Source: Negativicoccus massiliensis
GTDB taxonomy: Bacteria; Bacillota; Negativicutes; Veillonellales; Negativicoccaceae
Direction: 5' to 3'
Assembly (NCBI GenBank): GCA_900155405.1
Contig: LT700188.1
Location: forward strand, 248,001 to 312,000
DNA: 64,000 nucleotides
Shown here: positions 46,004 through 55,558 of the stretch, one piece after another
How the letters are laid out: each line of letters begins with the position of its first letter
Numbering within the stretch: the stretch's first letter is position 1
The notes under the pieces: generated by a model
The model's database searches: none
Told to the model about the DNA's origin: nothing
The model's input: the letters and a program-made list of their open reading frames with translations, nothing else
Program-made: the position numbers and the translations under genes

Positions 46004-48337
46004 ATGACGGTAGCGGAAATTATCATTAATCGACCGACTAAGCATTTGCAAAAATGTTTTTCATACCACATTCCCACTCATTTGGAATATATTACTCCCG
46101 GTTGGCGAGTGATCGTTCCATGGGGAACCGGTCACGAAGAGGGGATTGTTTGGGAGATTCGACCGGAAACATCTGAAGATGCAGCGCTTGATCTAAAAAG
46201 TATTTTTGCGACAATAGGAGATACTGCCTGGTTTACATCGGAAATGCTGGCGCTTGCAGAATGGATTGCAAGTTACTATGTATGTCCATTGATCGAAGCA
46301 TTACGTTTGTTTTTAGTGGATAAAAAAACAGTCAAAAGACAAACTCGCTATACTTTGACAGAATCAGGGCAAAAAAAAATAGCACCGGAGAATATTCCTG
46401 TAAAGCATCCAAAACTTCTGAAGAAATATTTCCCCAATATGCTGGAGGCGCTTGCCAATGGCTGGATTAAAGGCAAGCTAAAACAGCTAAGTGATTCGAG
46501 AGTCGCAAGTGAAATCGTTTGGGACGCAGCCATTGAGCCCACCCAATCACAACTTATGCGTACGCCTCGTCAGAAGGAGTTAGTTTTCTTTTTAACAGTG
46601 CATCCTGAGCAAACATCGGCAGAATTAAATGCGGCGGGATTTTCTGCCGCGTTACGTAAATCAGCGTTAAACAATGGTTATGTAAGCACTCATGAAAAGT
46701 GTCGCGATCATACTGGTGTCACAGACTATTTACCACCACTTACCTCGGCACAAGAGCAAGCGTTGGCAAACGTCACATCAGCGCTAAATGAAAAGCGGCA
46801 CGAAACCTTTTTGTTACATGGAGTGACTGCCAGCGGTAAAACGGAAATATACTTACGCGCTGCCGCTACCGCCGTAGAGAAAGGCAAGAACGTATTGATT
46901 TTAACGCCAGAAATTTCGCTAACGGATCAATTGGTTTGTCGCTTTACGGCCCGCTTCGGAGCGGAAAAAATTTTTTGTCAGCATAGCGGTCTGACGGAGC
47001 GGGAACGTTTTGATAACTGGCGACACGTACATGCAGGACGTGGAAATATTGTGATCGGACCTCGTTCCGCCATATTTATGCCGGCAGAAGACATCGGCCT
47101 TATTGTTATCGATGAAGAATACGATGCCAGCTACAAACAAAGTGAGCAGACACGGTATCATGCCAGGCGTGTGGCGGAGTGGCGTGCACGTTGGCATCAT
47201 TGTCCGCTCGTTTTAGGCGCGGCAACACCTTCGATGGAAAGTTATTATCGCGCTGAAAATGGTGAAATCACTACACTACTGCTCCCGGAACGTATCGGCG
47301 GTGTATCCTTACCGAAAATGCATATTGTCGATATGCGCAGCGAGCTGGAGGCGGGGAATCGTTCCATTCTTTCACGGGAATTGTATCAGACGATGCAAAC
47401 GATGCTTTCGCAGGGACGTCAAATTATTTTGCTTTTAAACCGACGTGGCTATGCCACTCATGTTTCCTGTCGGACATGCGGTTATGTTTTAACCTGTCCT
47501 CATTGCGACTTGCCTTATACTTACCATTTACCAACCCATACTTTACAATGCCATCGTTGCGGCGGTGAAAGGGAGATGCCCACAAGCTGTCCGAATTGTG
47601 GCAGTAAAGCGATTAAATATTTCGGGCTCGGCACGCAACGCGCGCAAAAAGTGGTAGCGGAAGCATTTCCCCGGGCGAAAGTCCTGCGTTTGGATACGGA
47701 TAATGCAGGGAATGCAAGACGGCGCGCAGAAATTTTAGATGCCTTTGCGCAGGGGAAAGCCGATATCTTGTTGGGAACGCAGCTGGTGGCGAAAGGCCAT
47801 GATATTCCTAATGTCGGCTGTGTCGGAATTTTAAGCATTGATGCATTATTAAATCGCCCGCAATATAATGCGGCGGAACAGGTATTTCAATTGGTTGTGC
47901 AAGCAGCCGGACGTGCAGGACGTAAAGACGGTGATGGGCGCGTCATTGTGCAGACATACCATCCGGGGCATTATGCATTGCAGGCGGCCTGCACCAATGA
48001 ATGGCAGAATTTTTATACCGAAGAACTTGAACTGCGCGAGTATTTGCATTACCCGCCGTATTTTGAACGCGCTAAAATCAGCGCTTTTGCGGAGCGCCAA
48101 GAAAAAGCGCAAAGTCATTTACAAGTTCTATTTGATGATCTTGTAAAAATCCTTGCAGAAAAAGGGGTAGAAGTGGAATATACGGATATTTATCCTGACT
48201 ATCAGGCTAAATTGCGTGGCCGGTTTTATATGTCGTTTCAAATAGCAGCCAAAAGTCTTGACGTGGTTAGGGCGCATATGAAGCAAAGCGCTCTATGGCA
48301 AGTAAATGGTATAATAATAGATATGGAAATGAGTTAA
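46004..48337 (+). CDS. priA: Primosomal replication protein N' (PriA helicase)
   Basis: 3'-5' helicase that restarts stalled forks. 777 residues: N-terminal DNA-binding domain, Walker A GVTASGKTEIY near 270, a DEEH-type motif written VIDEEYD, zinc-binding cysteines in CRTCGYVLTCPHC and CPNCGS, and a C-terminal helicase lobe with VQAAGRAGRKDG. Start ATG 46004 is chosen over GTG 45998 for TAGGAG spacing. Confidence 0.96.
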   Translation: MTVAEIIINRPTKHLQKCFSYHIPTHLEYITPGWRVIVPWGTGHEEGIVWEIRPETSEDAALDLKSIFATIGDTAWFTSEMLALAEWIASYYVCPLIEALRLFLVDKKTVKRQTRYTLTESGQKKIAPENIPVKHPKLLKKYFPNMLEALANGWIKGKLKQLSDSRVASEIVWDAAIEPTQSQLMRTPRQKELVFFLTVHPEQTSAELNAAGFSAALRKSALNNGYVSTHEKCRDHTGVTDYLPPLTSAQEQALANVTSALNEKRHETFLLHGVTASGKTEIYLRAAATAVEKGKNVLILTPEISLTDQLVCRFTARFGAEKIFCQHSGLTERERFDNWRHVHAGRGNIVIGPRSAIFMPAEDIGLIVIDEEYDASYKQSEQTRYHARRVAEWRARWHHCPLVLGAATPSMESYYRAENGEITTLLLPERIGGVSLPKMHIVDMRSELEAGNRSILSRELYQTMQTMLSQGRQIILLLNRRGYATHVSCRTCGYVLTCPHCDLPYTYHLPTHTLQCHRCGGEREMPTSCPNCGSKAIKYFGLGTQRAQKVVAEAFPRAKVLRLDTDNAGNARRRAEILDAFAQGKADILLGTQLVAKGHDIPNVGCVGILSIDALLNRPQYNAAEQVFQLVVQAAGRAGRKDGDGRVIVQTYHPGHYALQAACTNEWQNFYTEELELREYLHYPPYFERAKISAFAERQEKAQSHLQVLFDDLVKILAEKGVEVEYTDIYPDYQAKLRGRFYMSFQIAAKSLDVVRAHMKQSALWQVNGIIIDMEMS

Positions 48338-48358
48338 TATACAAAAGAGGTGACACGA

Positions 48359-48832
48359 TTGGCAGTCCGTAAAATTGTATTGGCGGGCGCGCCCGTGCTG
48401 AAAACAAAGGCGCAACCTGTTACAAAAATGACAAAATCGATTAAAACTTTGCTGAAAGATATGAAAGATACGTTATATGATGCCAACGGCGTGGGCCTTG
48501 CAGCACCACAAGTCGGTGAATCCTTACGGATCTTTGTCATTGATGACGGCAACGGTTATGTGGAATATATTAATCCGGAAATTATTACTTTATCTGATGA
48601 AAAAGAAGAAATGACGGAAGGTTGCTTAAGTGTTCCCGGTTTTGTGGGAGTGGTCGAGCGCTCTACCGGCGTTACCGTACGATATGAAGATCGAAATGGG
48701 CGTACGCATGAGGTAAGCGCAACGGGGCTGTTGGCGCAGGCCATCCAACATGAAAATGACCATATTGACGGTACTCTTTACATCGAACGTGCGAAAAATC
48801 TATACAAAGAAAATGAAGGAACGATCGAATGA
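48359..48832 (+). CDS. def: Peptide deformylase
   Basis: Removes the formyl group from nascent proteins. 157 residues: GVGLAAPQVG, EGCLS and HENDH (HExDH) carry the metal ligands Cys and two His. Starts at TTG 48359 with AGAGGTG upstream; the GTG at 48350 would sit inside that site. ATGA overlap with fmt. Confidence 0.95.
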   Translation: MAVRKIVLAGAPVLKTKAQPVTKMTKSIKTLLKDMKDTLYDANGVGLAAPQVGESLRIFVIDDGNGYVEYINPEIITLSDEKEEMTEGCLSVPGFVGVVERSTGVTVRYEDRNGRTHEVSATGLLAQAIQHENDHIDGTLYIERAKNLYKENEGTIE

Positions 48833-49770
48833 GAGTTGTCTTCATGGGGACGCCGCAATTTGCTGTACCCTGTCTGGAGTCGGTACTAACACATCCGAAA
48901 GCGGAAATTGTCGGCGTATATACACAACCGGATCGGGTCAATCGTCGCGGTAAAAAAATGAGTTTTTCACCAGTGAAAGAGTGTGCCCTTGCGCATGATT
49001 TGCCGTTGTATCAGCCGGCAACACTGCGCGATGACGCCGCGCAAAAAGAATTACAGGAGCTTGCACCGGAACTTTTGATCGTGGTGGCTTATGGTCAAAT
49101 TCTCCCGGCGAAAGTTCTTGAAATTCCGCGTCTTGGTGCGATCAATGTTCATGCATCATTGTTGCCCAAATATCGCGGCGCTGCGCCGATACAGTACAGT
49201 TTGCTCAATGGCGATGAGACGACCGGTGTCACTATTATGCATTTGGATGAAGGCATGGATACCGGTGATATCATTTTACAACGCAGTATTGATATTCCTA
49301 TTGATTGGGAGTTTAATCAATTATCTGCGCACTTGTCCACACTTGGTGCAGAAGCCTTGCAAGAGGTCTTGGCTGACGCGGCTACAGCGATTGGTAATAC
49401 TACACAGCAAGCACACGACCGGGCCACATATACCGGGAAAATTGCTAAAGAATGGGGACGAATCCACTGGAGTAAAAATGCGCACACCATTCATAATTTA
49501 GTGCGTGCATTGCATACGAATCCGGGAACCTATACATTTTTCCGCGAAAAACGTTTGAAAATTCATCAGACCGTTCTGACAAAAGCGCATGCGACGCTTT
49601 TACCGGGCGAATTATTGGTGGACGGTACGGATATTTTTGTCGGTACGGGTGAGGGGAGCTTGCAGCTTTTGCAAGTGCAGCCGGAAAGCAAACGGAATAT
49701 GCAGGCAGCTGAGTTTATTAACGGATACCAAATAAAATCAGGTGAAGTCCTTGGCGAACAAACAGATTGA
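48829..49770 (+). CDS. fmt: Methionyl-tRNA formyltransferase
   Basis: Formylates initiator Met-tRNA. 313 residues: FMGTPQFAVPCLE N-terminus, NVHASLLPKYRGAAPI active-site segment (Asn-x-His), and a C-terminal OB-fold (about 205-313). Forms the usual def-fmt pair, and its end overlaps the DUF116 gene. Confidence 0.96.
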   Translation: MRVVFMGTPQFAVPCLESVLTHPKAEIVGVYTQPDRVNRRGKKMSFSPVKECALAHDLPLYQPATLRDDAAQKELQELAPELLIVVAYGQILPAKVLEIPRLGAINVHASLLPKYRGAAPIQYSLLNGDETTGVTIMHLDEGMDTGDIILQRSIDIPIDWEFNQLSAHLSTLGAEALQEVLADAATAIGNTTQQAHDRATYTGKIAKEWGRIHWSKNAHTIHNLVRALHTNPGTYTFFREKRLKIHQTVLTKAHATLLPGELLVDGTDIFVGTGEGSLQLLQVQPESKRNMQAAEFINGYQIKSGEVLGEQTD

Positions 49771-50575
49771 CGAAACGTTACAAAATCGTAATCTCTACCT
49801 GCGTTTGACCTTGTTGACGTGGGTGACATTAGGTGCGATCGCTTTTGCGATTGCGTATTTATTGGCGCCCGGATTAGCGTTGTTGCATCCTGTTTTACCG
49901 AATCTTGCATATGTTTTGGCGGCAGCGGGTGTGATCTTCAGCGGCGGACTGATCGCAAGCATCGGGGTGGCTTTAGAAACCCATCACGAATTGCCGCTGG
50001 GAATTTTACGTAGTGCCAGTAAAGCGGTATATATTTTTTTACCGTATTGTATTTTGTGGGGCAAAGTATTCCGTATTCCGAAAGAACATGTCGCCCAGTC
50101 GTTGGTAGACTTAATTAATACGTTGTCAGAGCGTTATTTGCCGAAACTCAAGCCGGAAGATATTATGCTGCTGACACCGCATTGCTTGCAAAATGATACT
50201 TGTCCGATTAAAGTAACGCGCGATGCATTTGCCTGTCGTGAATGCGGGCGTTGTCCGGTGGGGGGGCTGGTTCATCTTGCCAAAACATATGGAGTTCCCT
50301 TATATATCGCCACCGGAGGAACCTTTGCGCGCCTTTTAGTAAAAAAACATCGTCCTAAAGCGATTATTGCGATTGCTTGTGAGCGAGATCTGGTTTTGGG
50401 AATGAGGGATGTTTTTCCGATTTTAGTGTTCGGAGTTTTAAATAGTCGTCCCTATGGTCCCTGTTTCAATACCCAAGTGGATCTGCAAAAAGTAGATAAA
50501 GTATTAGCCCATTTGTTAGGAGAAAAAAAGTCTGTTGAAAACTGCTCGAGAAATAGCGCTCGTCGTCTTGCGTAA
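49751..50575 (+). CDS. DUF116 family protein, membrane-anchored with Cys cluster
   Basis: A 274-residue protein with two hydrophobic segments (about 17-45 and 50-75) and a soluble C-terminal domain with clustered cysteines (CLQNDTCPIKVTRDAFAC and CRECGRCPVGG), suggesting metal or Fe-S binding. Function unknown. Start is uncertain: TTG 49751 with AGGTGA at 49740-49745, or GTG 49742. DUF116 commonly lies between fmt and rsmB in Clostridia-type genomes; this window has that order. It overlaps rsmB by 41 bases. Confidence 0.8.
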   Translation: MANKQIDETLQNRNLYLRLTLLTWVTLGAIAFAIAYLLAPGLALLHPVLPNLAYVLAAAGVIFSGGLIASIGVALETHHELPLGILRSASKAVYIFLPYCILWGKVFRIPKEHVAQSLVDLINTLSERYLPKLKPEDIMLLTPHCLQNDTCPIKVTRDAFACRECGRCPVGGLVHLAKTYGVPLYIATGGTFARLLVKKHRPKAIIAIACERDLVLGMRDVFPILVFGVLNSRPYGPCFNTQVDLQKVDKVLAHLLGEKKSVENCSRNSARRLA

Positions 50576-51857
50576 GGTGCTTGTGGAAGAGGCTTATGCA
50601 AATATTGCTTTGCAACAAATATTTGCCACATGGACTGCGGAAGATCGCGACCGCCGATTTGCCACCGAAATCATTTACGGTGTAATTCGTAAGAAAAATT
50701 ATTTGGAGTGGATATTAGGCCGTTTAAGTCGCCAGCCGTTGGCAAAATTGGATGCGGATGTACGGCTCATTTTGTTGTGCGCATTATATCAAATTATTTT
50801 TCTAAACAGTGTACCTGCGCGCGCGGCCATTAACGAAGCCGTCGAACTGACGAAAGAAGTATCACATCGTGGCAGTGCGGGTTTTGTAAACGGTTGCTTA
50901 CGCAGCTATTTACGTAAACGGGAAGAGTTTAAAATTCCCCAACGGACAAATGATCCCATTACCTATTTAAGTCTTACATATTGTCAGCCGAAGTGGTTTG
51001 CTCAATGGGCTGTTCGTACATGGGGTATGGAGCGCACGGAAGAGCTGTTTGCTTATTTTACGCAGCCGGCACCACTCACTGTGCGTGTGAATACGCTTAT
51101 GCAAACTCGGGACGAGGTAATACGAAACTTAACATCTCGCGGTGTAGATGTAGTAAAGCTTGCCGTTCCTGAAGGCCTTTCCATTAGCAGGGGAGGAATT
51201 GCCGCCATTCGTGAGGAGCTGCAAAGCGGAATTTTATATGTCCAGGATGAAGCGGCTATGTGGGTGGCACATGCGGTTTCTCCACAACCGGGTGAAACCA
51301 TATTGGATTTATGTGCAGCGCCCGGCGGTAAAACCACTCACTTAGCACAAATCATGGAAAATCAAGGAGAAATTATTGCCTGTGATTTATATTCTCACAA
51401 ACAACAGCTGATTCGGGATAATTGTAAGCGGTTGAGCGTAACTATCGTTTCTGCAGTGGTGCAGGACGCCACTAAAGAAAATCCGGATTGGCAAAAAAGG
51501 TTTGATAAAGTACTCGTTGATGCTCCTTGTTCAGGATTGGGAGTTATCGGCCGTCGCCCGGATCTTAAATGGCGGCGTACGTCAAAGGAATTAAAAGACT
51601 TTCCGCTCTTGCAGCAGGCAATCGTAGAACGTGCCGTTACGTATTTAAAACCGGGCGGTCGCTTAGTGTACAGTACCTGCACACTGAATCCGGAAGAGAA
51701 CGAAGGTGTGAGAGAAAGCATTTCACAAACACATCCTAAATTGCAACCGTGTACGATTTCGCTTGCGAATACGATCGATACTGATGAGTATAGATTTTGG
51801 CCGCCGGAATCGAAAACAGACGGTTTTTATATTTGCGCTTGGGAACATAAAATATGA
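50535..51857 (+). CDS. rsmB: 16S rRNA m5C967 methyltransferase RsmB
   Basis: SAM-dependent cytosine methyltransferase, 440 residues. N-terminal NusB-like domain (about 1-140), then a Rossmann methyltransferase with LCAAPGGKTTHLA, DAPCSGLGV (catalytic Cys) and STCTLNPEENE (second Cys). Starts at TTG 50535, with AGGAG 12 bases upstream. ATGA overlap with rlmN. Confidence 0.93.
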   Translation: MKTAREIALVVLRKVLVEEAYANIALQQIFATWTAEDRDRRFATEIIYGVIRKKNYLEWILGRLSRQPLAKLDADVRLILLCALYQIIFLNSVPARAAINEAVELTKEVSHRGSAGFVNGCLRSYLRKREEFKIPQRTNDPITYLSLTYCQPKWFAQWAVRTWGMERTEELFAYFTQPAPLTVRVNTLMQTRDEVIRNLTSRGVDVVKLAVPEGLSISRGGIAAIREELQSGILYVQDEAAMWVAHAVSPQPGETILDLCAAPGGKTTHLAQIMENQGEIIACDLYSHKQQLIRDNCKRLSVTIVSAVVQDATKENPDWQKRFDKVLVDAPCSGLGVIGRRPDLKWRRTSKELKDFPLLQQAIVERAVTYLKPGGRLVYSTCTLNPEENEGVRESISQTHPKLQPCTISLANTIDTDEYRFWPPESKTDGFYICAWEHKI

Positions 51858-52891
51858 AGCAAAATATTTGGGGTAAAACCCTTCCAGAATTACGGGCTTT
51901 AATGAAAGAACTTGGCGCTCCCGGATACCGCGGTCAACAGTTGTTCGATTACATGTATAAACGGGGGGTTTTGCATTTTGACGAAATGGCGCAATTGCCG
52001 AAAGAATTGCGCAACAAACTGATAGAATCGCGCATCATTGATTTTCCGACAATTGTGCGTGAACAACGGAGCAGCGACCGGAAAACCGCTAAACTTTTGC
52101 TGCGTTATAGTGATGATTCACTGATTGAAACCGTATTAATGAACCAGCCGTACGGTTATTCCGTATGTATTTCCACGCAGGTAGGGTGCGCGGTCGGCTG
52201 TACATTCTGTGCTTCCGGTTTAACCGGCTTGCAACGGAACTTAACGGCCGCAGAGATGTTGGCACAAATTTATTTGTGGCAGTTTCTCTATGATATCAAA
52301 ATCCATTCTTTCGTGTTGATGGGATCCGGCGAACCTTTGCAAAATTATGACAATGTGCTTTCTTTTATGAAAATGTGCCATGGTTTTGAAGGATTAGCGA
52401 TAAGTTATCGAAATATGACTTTATCGACATCGGGTATTACACCTAAAATTTATGATTTGGCTAAAGAAAAAATACCGATTACATTAGCGCTTTCGCTACA
52501 TGCATCGAACGATACAATCCGCAATCAAATCATGCCGATCAGTAAATGGTATCCCTTGCCGGAACTATTGGAGTCGTTACAATTTTATACCCAAACTACC
52601 CGCCGGCGCGTAACTTGTGAATATATCCTTTTGGCAGGAGTCAATGATCAGCCGGAACATGCCGCCGAGTTGGCGCAAATGATCCGTCCGTTGCGCGCCC
52701 ATGTAAATTTGATTCCATTAAATGAGAGCTCGGGTATTCCTTACCGAAGACCGGAAATGAAACATTCACAGGAATTTTGTGAACAGTTGCAAAAGCAGGG
52801 AATAGCAGCTACCATCCGTAAAGAAATGGGTACTGAAATTCAAGCTGCCTGCGGTCAACTTAAAATGAAATTTGTTAGAGATAACGCCTAG
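51854..52891 (+). CDS. rlmN: 23S rRNA/tRNA adenine C2 methyltransferase RlmN
   Basis: Radical-SAM enzyme modifying A2503. 345 residues: CxxxCxxC as CAVGCTFC near 112-119 for the 4Fe-4S cluster, GSGEPLQNYDNV, and a C-terminal reactive Cys in AACGQL near 336. Completes the fmt-DUF116-rsmB-rlmN run. Confidence 0.95.
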   Translation: MKQNIWGKTLPELRALMKELGAPGYRGQQLFDYMYKRGVLHFDEMAQLPKELRNKLIESRIIDFPTIVREQRSSDRKTAKLLLRYSDDSLIETVLMNQPYGYSVCISTQVGCAVGCTFCASGLTGLQRNLTAAEMLAQIYLWQFLYDIKIHSFVLMGSGEPLQNYDNVLSFMKMCHGFEGLAISYRNMTLSTSGITPKIYDLAKEKIPITLALSLHASNDTIRNQIMPISKWYPLPELLESLQFYTQTTRRRVTCEYILLAGVNDQPEHAAELAQMIRPLRAHVNLIPLNESSGIPYRRPEMKHSQEFCEQLQKQGIAATIRKEMGTEIQAACGQLKMKFVRDNA

Positions 52892-52892
52892 T

Positions 52893-52921
52893 TTGACGCT
52901 GTATTTGATAGATGATACGAT
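52893..52921 (+). promoter_or_regulatory. Promoter for prpC-prkC-rsgA-rpe
   Basis: TTGACG (52893-52898), 17-base spacer, TACGAT (52916-52921), immediately after rlmN. Confidence 0.65.
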
Positions 52922-52958
52922 ATTCATATATTGATTAAATTTACTATAAGGTGGTTTC

Positions 52959-53672
52959 ATGAAAAGTTTTGGTATCACCAAACGAGGTCTTGTGCGTCCT
53001 ACTAATGAGGATGCTTTCCGTATCGTTGCTCCATCACTTTTTATTGTGGCGGACGGAATGGGAGGACATGTTGCCGGTGAGATCGCAAGTCACATAGCCA
53101 TCGAACGCGTCGCAGACTATGTGCGCGGTGAACGTTCAGAGCTTTGGAACGAGGTCACACTAAAAGATGCGGTTAATCAAGCAAATATAGCTATTCGCGA
53201 ACGTGTTAACAGTGAGCCGAATCTAAACGGTATGGGAACAACGCTTTTAGTCGCGCGCGCCGAAGAGGATCTATTCTTTTGGGCGCATGTCGGCGATAGT
53301 CGAATTTATCGTTACTATCGTGGTCAATTAACCCAGATTACAGTGGATCACTCCTTGGTTACCGAAATGGTTCACAAAGGTACTTTAACGGAGGAGCAGG
53401 CTAAAACTCATCCTTCGCGAAATGTAATTACCCGCTCCGTCGGTACAACAGATACGCTGAAAGTAGATACGGGGCGGTTAACGTTGCAATCGGAAGAGAT
53501 GATTGTGATGTGCACCGACGGTGTTTATAATATGGTTTCGGACGCAAAATTACGTGATCTTTTAATTACGAATGAAAATGCGCCGGAAGCGTGCGCTCGA
53601 TCGATTATGCGTGAAGTATATCTCGGCGGGGCCAAAGATAACGCGACCGTGGTCGTAATCAGTAATACGTAA
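52959..53672 (+). CDS. prpC: PP2C-type Ser/Thr phosphatase (PrpC)
   Basis: Dephosphorylates targets of the neighbouring PASTA kinase. 237 residues: RPTNEDAF, VADGMGGHVAGE (metal-binding Asp), HVGDSRIY, CTDGVYN and GAKDNATV (final metal Asp). AAGGTGG precedes the ATG. 23 bases separate it from the kinase. Confidence 0.95.
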   Translation: MKSFGITKRGLVRPTNEDAFRIVAPSLFIVADGMGGHVAGEIASHIAIERVADYVRGERSELWNEVTLKDAVNQANIAIRERVNSEPNLNGMGTTLLVARAEEDLFFWAHVGDSRIYRYYRGQLTQITVDHSLVTEMVHKGTLTEEQAKTHPSRNVITRSVGTTDTLKVDTGRLTLQSEEMIVMCTDGVYNMVSDAKLRDLLITNENAPEACARSIMREVYLGGAKDNATVVVISNT

Positions 53673-53695
53673 GAGAAAGTGATGGTGCAAAGTAT

Positions 53696-55558
53696 ATGGT
53701 TGGACGGCTTTTAGACAATCGTTACCAGCTGACCGAAAAAATTGGCAGCGGCGGCATGGCTGATGTCTATCGTGCCCAAGATGTGTTACTGGATCGTGTC
53801 GTTGCCGTAAAGATATTGCATAGCAATTTTGCGACTGACAACGATTTTGTCGTAAGATTCCGAAGAGAAGCACAAGCGGCCGCAAAATTGTCCCACCCCA
53901 ATATCGTTAATATCTACGATGTCGGCAAGGACAATGAAGTGTATTATATCGTCATGGAATACGTCGGCGGCGAAACGTTAAAAGATTATATTGCGCGTCA
54001 GGGACGTCTTTCCAATGAAGCTGCCGTTCGAATCGCGATAGAAATTGCAGAAGCATTGGAACATGCACATGCTAACGGTCTCATTCATTGCGATATTAAA
54101 CCGCATAATATTTTGGTTACCAAAACCGGCAGGATCAAGGTAGCTGATTTCGGAATTGCCCGTGCAATCAATACCGTTACGATTGCCAATAAGCAATCCG
54201 TACTTGGTTCTGTACATTATTTTTCGCCGGAACAGGCCAGCGGTGATCCGCTGACGCCACAAACGGATATGTACTCTTTAGGAATCGTGCTGTATGAGAT
54301 GCTTACCGGGCACCTTCCTTTTGAGGGGGAAACGGCGGTCAGCATTGCTTTGAAACATATGCAGGAAGATATTCCTAAACCGGCAAAATACAATCCGACT
54401 ATTTCGCCAATGTTGGAAGATTGTGTCATGAAGGCGCTACAAAAAGATCCGCATAAAAGGTTCAGTGACATTTCGGAAATGATCGCAGAATTGCGTTTAG
54501 CGCAAGGTTTAGTAACGCCCAAAAATGCAAAAACCGGTCGACATGATTTCTCCACGGGACAATTTCCACGCACCCGTCCGATCCCCAAAACGGATTTGGA
54601 ACCGAAAGAAAGTGTATTAACACCAATTTTATCGTGGCCGGTACGATGGATTGTCTTGGGCATTGCCGGATTATTCTTATTGGCATCGGGGATTGCCTTT
54701 TGGATGTTTGGCGATTTTTGGAGCCCGGATTCAATGACATTGCCCAATGTGGTCGGCCAGCAGGTAGAAGTAGCTCAAAAAACGTTAACAAGCAAAAATT
54801 TAAATGTTCGTATCAGCGAAATTGCGAGTGAAGATGTGCCCATCGGTCAAGTTATTTCGCAAACGCCGAGCGCAGGAATGGAAGTAAAAACGCATCGTAT
54901 TATTCATCTGACTATCAGTAAAGGCGGGAGCAATATTTTGATTCCCGACTTGACAGGTCTTACGATTGAACAGGCAACTGCCAAACTGAACAGCATCCAC
55001 TTGAGGCTTGGAAAAATTGAAGAGAGAGAAGACAGCAGTCGCCCCTTAGATACCATTATCGGACAGTCGCCGCTGGCGCCGAATAAAGTGGAAGCGGACA
55101 CCAGTGTCAATGTGGTTGTCAACAAAAAAGATATGGTTAGCCGTGTTGCGACTCCAGGCGTTGTCGGTAAAACATGGAAGGAAACAAAACAAATCTTGAA
55201 ACAGGCGGATTTGACCGTGGGTTCTTTGACGCGTGACGGTAAAGACGTAACTCCCGCCGACGGAGATTTGGTAACTGCACAGAATCCATCTGCAGGACAA
55301 GCTATTGTACGCGGCTCAAGCGTTGATTTGACATTTGACAAACTGGAAGAAAAAAAGGCGAATGTCGGTATTCGGGTGCCTAACGATGGAAAATCTCATC
55401 ATGTTGAAATTATTGTCACCGATGATACGGGTAGACATACCGTATTTTCCGCTAATGAAAAAGCCGGAACTACTATTAACCAGCGAGTTACAGGCAGCGG
55501 ACAGGTACGAATTCAAGTGTTGATAGATAACGCTATCGTGCAAGATCAAGAGCTCTAA
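53696..55558 (+). CDS. prkC: PASTA-domain Ser/Thr kinase (PrkC/Stk1 family), non-RD catalytic loop
   Basis: Membrane kinase sensing cell-wall fragments. 620 residues: kinase domain (about 10-270) with GSGGMADVY near 17-25, Lys39, catalytic loop HCDIKPHN at 131-138 and DFG; one TM helix (about 314-338); three PASTA repeats (about 349-410, 415-480, 482-555) and a C-terminal beta domain. The catalytic-loop Arg before Asp133 is Cys132 (non-RD). The GTG-like ribosome site is weak. It is followed by rsgA in a TAATG overlap. Confidence 0.95.
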   Translation: MVGRLLDNRYQLTEKIGSGGMADVYRAQDVLLDRVVAVKILHSNFATDNDFVVRFRREAQAAAKLSHPNIVNIYDVGKDNEVYYIVMEYVGGETLKDYIARQGRLSNEAAVRIAIEIAEALEHAHANGLIHCDIKPHNILVTKTGRIKVADFGIARAINTVTIANKQSVLGSVHYFSPEQASGDPLTPQTDMYSLGIVLYEMLTGHLPFEGETAVSIALKHMQEDIPKPAKYNPTISPMLEDCVMKALQKDPHKRFSDISEMIAELRLAQGLVTPKNAKTGRHDFSTGQFPRTRPIPKTDLEPKESVLTPILSWPVRWIVLGIAGLFLLASGIAFWMFGDFWSPDSMTLPNVVGQQVEVAQKTLTSKNLNVRISEIASEDVPIGQVISQTPSAGMEVKTHRIIHLTISKGGSNILIPDLTGLTIEQATAKLNSIHLRLGKIEEREDSSRPLDTIIGQSPLAPNKVEADTSVNVVVNKKDMVSRVATPGVVGKTWKETKQILKQADLTVGSLTRDGKDVTPADGDLVTAQNPSAGQAIVRGSSVDLTFDKLEEKKANVGIRVPNDGKSHHVEIIVTDDTGRHTVFSANEKAGTTINQRVTGSGQVRIQVLIDNAIVQDQEL

